Below, in pieces: positions 61,658-64,000 of a stretch of 64,000 nucleotides of DNA. The notes under the pieces were generated by a model, which was not told where the DNA came from, did no database searches, and saw only the letters and a list, made by a program, of their open reading frames with translations. A program made the position numbers and the translations under genes. This DNA is from Trichaptum fuscoviolaceum (lineage: Eukaryota; Basidiomycota; Agaricomycetes; Hymenochaetales; Trichaptaceae), in assembly GCA_910574455.1 (NCBI GenBank), contig CAJSYZ010000008.1, positions 2,296,707-2,360,706 on the forward strand. Direction: 5' to 3'. The first letter of the stretch is position 1. Every line of letters begins with the position of its first letter.

Positions 61658-62943
61658 ATGGGCAAGGACTACTACAAACTACTTGGCATTGAGCGCAGTG
61701 CGTCGGAGGATGACATCAAAAAGGCCTACAAGAAGATGGTATGTAACAGTTGTCTAATATGCTACGACTTATGACTGACGGCACTATCAACTTTAGGCCT
61801 TGAAATGGCACCCTGACCGTAACGGAGGGTCAGAAGAGGCCAACAAAAAGTTCAAGGAGGTAAGGACTTGTACTGTCTATTCATATATACTTCTCATAGA
61901 CTGACACCATACGACAGATATCTGAAGCCTTTGAAGTCCTCAGCGACGGCAACAAACGCGCTGTATACGATCAGTTTGGTGAAGAAGGACTAAAGGGCGG
62001 CCCTCCACCCTCGGGTGCAGGAGGTTCGCCATTTGGCGCTGGCGGGTTCCCTGGGGCCGGAGGCTCTGGCTTTTCGTCCTTCCCGGGAGGCACGACATTC
62101 ACCTTCACCTCGAGCGGGCCTGGCGGTGGCCGTTCAGGTTTTTCGCCCTCCGACCCGAACAGCATATTCGAATCGTTCTTCAGAAGCATGGGTGGCAGCA
62201 GCGGCAACGCATTCAGCATGTTTGGCGGTGCAGACGACGATGACGGCCATGACGGCTCACACCCGATATTCTCAGCCATGGGCGGGATGCCCGGAGGGAT
62301 GCCTGGTGGCATGCCACGCGCTGGCGCACGCTCCGGGGCCAGCCGCAGAGCACCCAACCGACCCTCGTCACCATTCGGCCGCCCGTCTTCAGGCTCTTCA
62401 GAACCCAACGAAATCTCCCGGCCGCTCAAAGTCAGCCTGGAGGACCTATACAGCGGGGCGACGAAACACCTCAAAGTCGGCCGGCGGTTACTAAGTGGTG
62501 GCACTGAGGATCGCGTGCTCGAAATCCAGGTCCTGCCGGGCTGGAAATCAGGAACAAAGATCCGTTTCCCGCGCGCGGGCAACGACACACCCAGTGGGGA
62601 AGCACAGGACCTTGTATTCGTCGTCGAAGAGAAGCCTCACCCGCGTTTCGAACGGGACGGCGCAGACCTCGTCCATCGGATGCAAATACCACTGGTCGAT
62701 GCCTTGACAAACACTGGTGGCACTCGAACCGTTGAAGCACTCGATGGGCGCCGCATAAACGTACCTCTTCCTTCCGGCGTCATAAAACCAACTTCCGAGA
62801 CCAGAGTACCAGGCGAGGGTATGCCGATGCGAAAGGAGGGAGCGGTGCGCCGAAAAGGCGATCTGGTCGTCAAATTCGATGTCATATTCCCCGACCGGCT
62901 GACACCCAGCCAACGAGATGGAATCAAGAAAGTGCTTTCGTAG
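61658..62943 (+). CDS. SIS1-like: Type II Hsp40 co-chaperone (Sis1/DNAJB class)
   Basis: It delivers clients to Hsp70 and stimulates its ATPase in the cytosol and nucleus. The J domain (MGKDYYKLLGIERSASEDDI...) has the HPD motif in ALKWHPDRNGG just after intron 1 (61739-61796); intron 2 (61860-61917) separates NKKFKE from ISEAFEVLSDGNKRAVYDQFG. A Gly/Phe-rich region of about 110 residues follows (GGFPGAGGSGFSSFPGG, GGMPGGMPGGMPRAG), with no Cys-rich zinc domain, which makes it type II. The C-terminal peptide-binding domain has ISRPLKVSLEDLYSGATKHL, LPGWKSGTKIRFP, DLVFVVEEKPHPRFERDG, LPSGVIKPTSETRVPGEGMP and VKFDVIFPDRLTPSQR. Length and layout match Sis1. The start ATG is preceded by a C at -1 and an A at -3, a good fungal context. 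Confidence 0.96.
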
Positions 62944-63676
62944 ATTAAACTAGTGTAGTTTACTTATTGTTGTCTTCGCATCCTTTTGTTACGAGCATCC
63001 AGTTTTGTAGGATCTAATGCAATGTATTTTATGTTTTCAATGCGTTTTCAATGCAATTTTTATTTGCTTTCAGCCATCGCAATTTGCTTATTCGGTGTTA
63101 TCATGAAGATACATGTTATATACAGCACGACAATGCACACAGTCTGACTTCACCTCGAAGACGAAATTTCCTACGTTAATCAGATGTTGATGATCAGACT
63201 TCCCTACTACACTGACACCAGCTTAAGAAAAATTGCGACATCGCGAATCTACATATCGCATCTTCAATCGGAATTAACATACAGAAGAAATCAGCGTTCA
63301 TACACAATGCTGGCAGGACCGCTTTTACATTCCGAATTAACTTCGTTCCATAATAGAAGAAATATGGTCACCTACTACTTATCGACACCCTGTACCAAGA
63401 GCAACCACATATCCGAATCAGTATCAGAGACATACTTTGATGAACTTGAAGCAAGGACTAACATCTATATTCCATTTGACCCTAGCTTTAAGCTCGACTT
63501 TTCCTACCTCTAACTCGACTTCAAATCGAAGCTTCCAGTAACTTTTGGACTCTGAAGTGACTCTCGTCGCCTCAGTGCACAACTCAGAAAGATCAGCAGA
63601 GATGGTGCAGTGTTCACGAAAATTATCTTGACAATTCAGACACTTTATGAAGGTAGATGCGAAGTTTATAACTTAC
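62944..63676. other. Spacer, no gene seen
   Basis: It includes the 3' untranslated region of the Hsp40 gene. An open frame at 63184-63513 has no family features. Confidence 0.4.
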
Positions 63677-64000
63677 CTTGGTCCTCTTCAACCCATTCTG
63701 GGGCCGGCCCATCTCCGTCAAAGCAATAGATGCTTGTTGTAAACGCTTTGGCACTCGACTTAAACGCGACGTCACGGAAGAATGAGTCTGATACTGTTAG
63801 ACCTTGTAGCATTGGGATTCCCTATCAGAAACAATCAATAAGCATGCGTGCGAGAATATTCGGATCAATACCTTTGGAAGTAGACACGCGAACATTGGCC
63901 CGATATCCAGACTTCCGGTCAATGGATCAAAATGCGCTGAATCGATTCTGTCTCGATGTTCTCGGAGCCAGATACAGAATGTTGTATGATACAATACTCC
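63677..64000 (-). CDS. Partial unrecognised gene, two exons at window edge
   Basis: Reading on the minus strand, an exon from the window edge to 63872 (SIVSYNILYLAPRTSRQ-like alternatives aside, the open frame reads YHTTFCIWLREHRDRIDS, then LTGSLDIGPMFACLLPK) splices through a 50-bp intron (63871-63822, GTATTG...GATAG) in phase to an exon 63821-63677 (GIPMLQGLTVSDSFFRD, then AKAFTTSIYCFDGDGPAPEW), which ends at a GTAAGT donor. Both exons have good coding character, and the gene continues outside the window at its 5' side. I cannot name the family. Confidence 0.5.

Noticed and set aside
61971..62588. 205-codon minus-strand frame
   Set aside because: Shadow of the Gly-rich region of the Hsp40 gene.

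Overview
The window reads as a filamentous basidiomycete (mushroom-type Agaricomycete) nuclear genome. Genes are split by many 45-65 bp GT-AG introns, and the recognisable families (UstYa-like oxidases, DUF6533 membrane proteins, Plavaka/KDZ transposase, DUF6698, LAMMER kinase, fungal GH115) are typical of that group. No rRNA, tRNA or CRISPR was seen. All gene models are hand-spliced from the sequence.

Layout. 1-7.4 kb: no supportable gene, but two blocks of roughly 250-320 bp tandem repeats; units of the first block each carry an intron-like segment. 7.4-14.8 kb: an enzyme island with an intact secreted GH115 glycosidase, a divergent pair of UstYa-like (DUF3328) oxidases and a membrane-anchored But2-C-like protein. 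15.0-33.0 kb: a nest of mobile elements. Two Mutator-like elements lie side by side and share a triplicated 9-bp target; the first carries fragments of a RecQ-like helicase and of a DUF6589-like protein. Next comes a ~16.2-kb Plavaka (KDZ superfamily) element with hairpin-bearing terminal inverted repeats and an 8-bp target duplication. It carries three co-oriented genes: transposase, an Spt5-like NGN/KOW protein and a DUF6698 protein. Its left arm is split by a second, ~5-kb inverted-repeat element that contains a decayed genomic copy of the coatomer beta' subunit gene (SEC27/COPB2). Single-base frame breaks in the transposase and the Spt5-like gene suggest the element is no longer autonomous.

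33.3-38.2 kb: immediately beyond the transposon, a divergent pair encodes a stonustoxin-like (SNTX-type MACPF/CDC) protein with C-terminal MORN-like repeats and an AIG1/GIMAP-like GTPase with a Cys/His-rich module and coiled coil. This pair is the best candidate for an undescribed system, possibly pore-forming defence or allorecognition. 38.2-44.6 kb is gene-poor, with a relic of the But2-like gene and one small Cys-rich open frame. 44.6-46.4 kb: a DUF6533 receptor-like membrane protein. 46.7-51.7 kb: a MYST histone acetyltransferase with double PHD finger. 54.0-56.1 kb: a LAMMER/CLK kinase. 60.5-62.9 kb: a divergent pair of a VTC1/DUF202-like membrane protein and a type II Hsp40 (Sis1 class). 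The window ends inside an unrecognised minus-strand gene.

The housekeeping genes (HAT, LAMMER kinase, Hsp40, VTC-like) occupy the right third. The accessory and mobile material occupies the left and centre.
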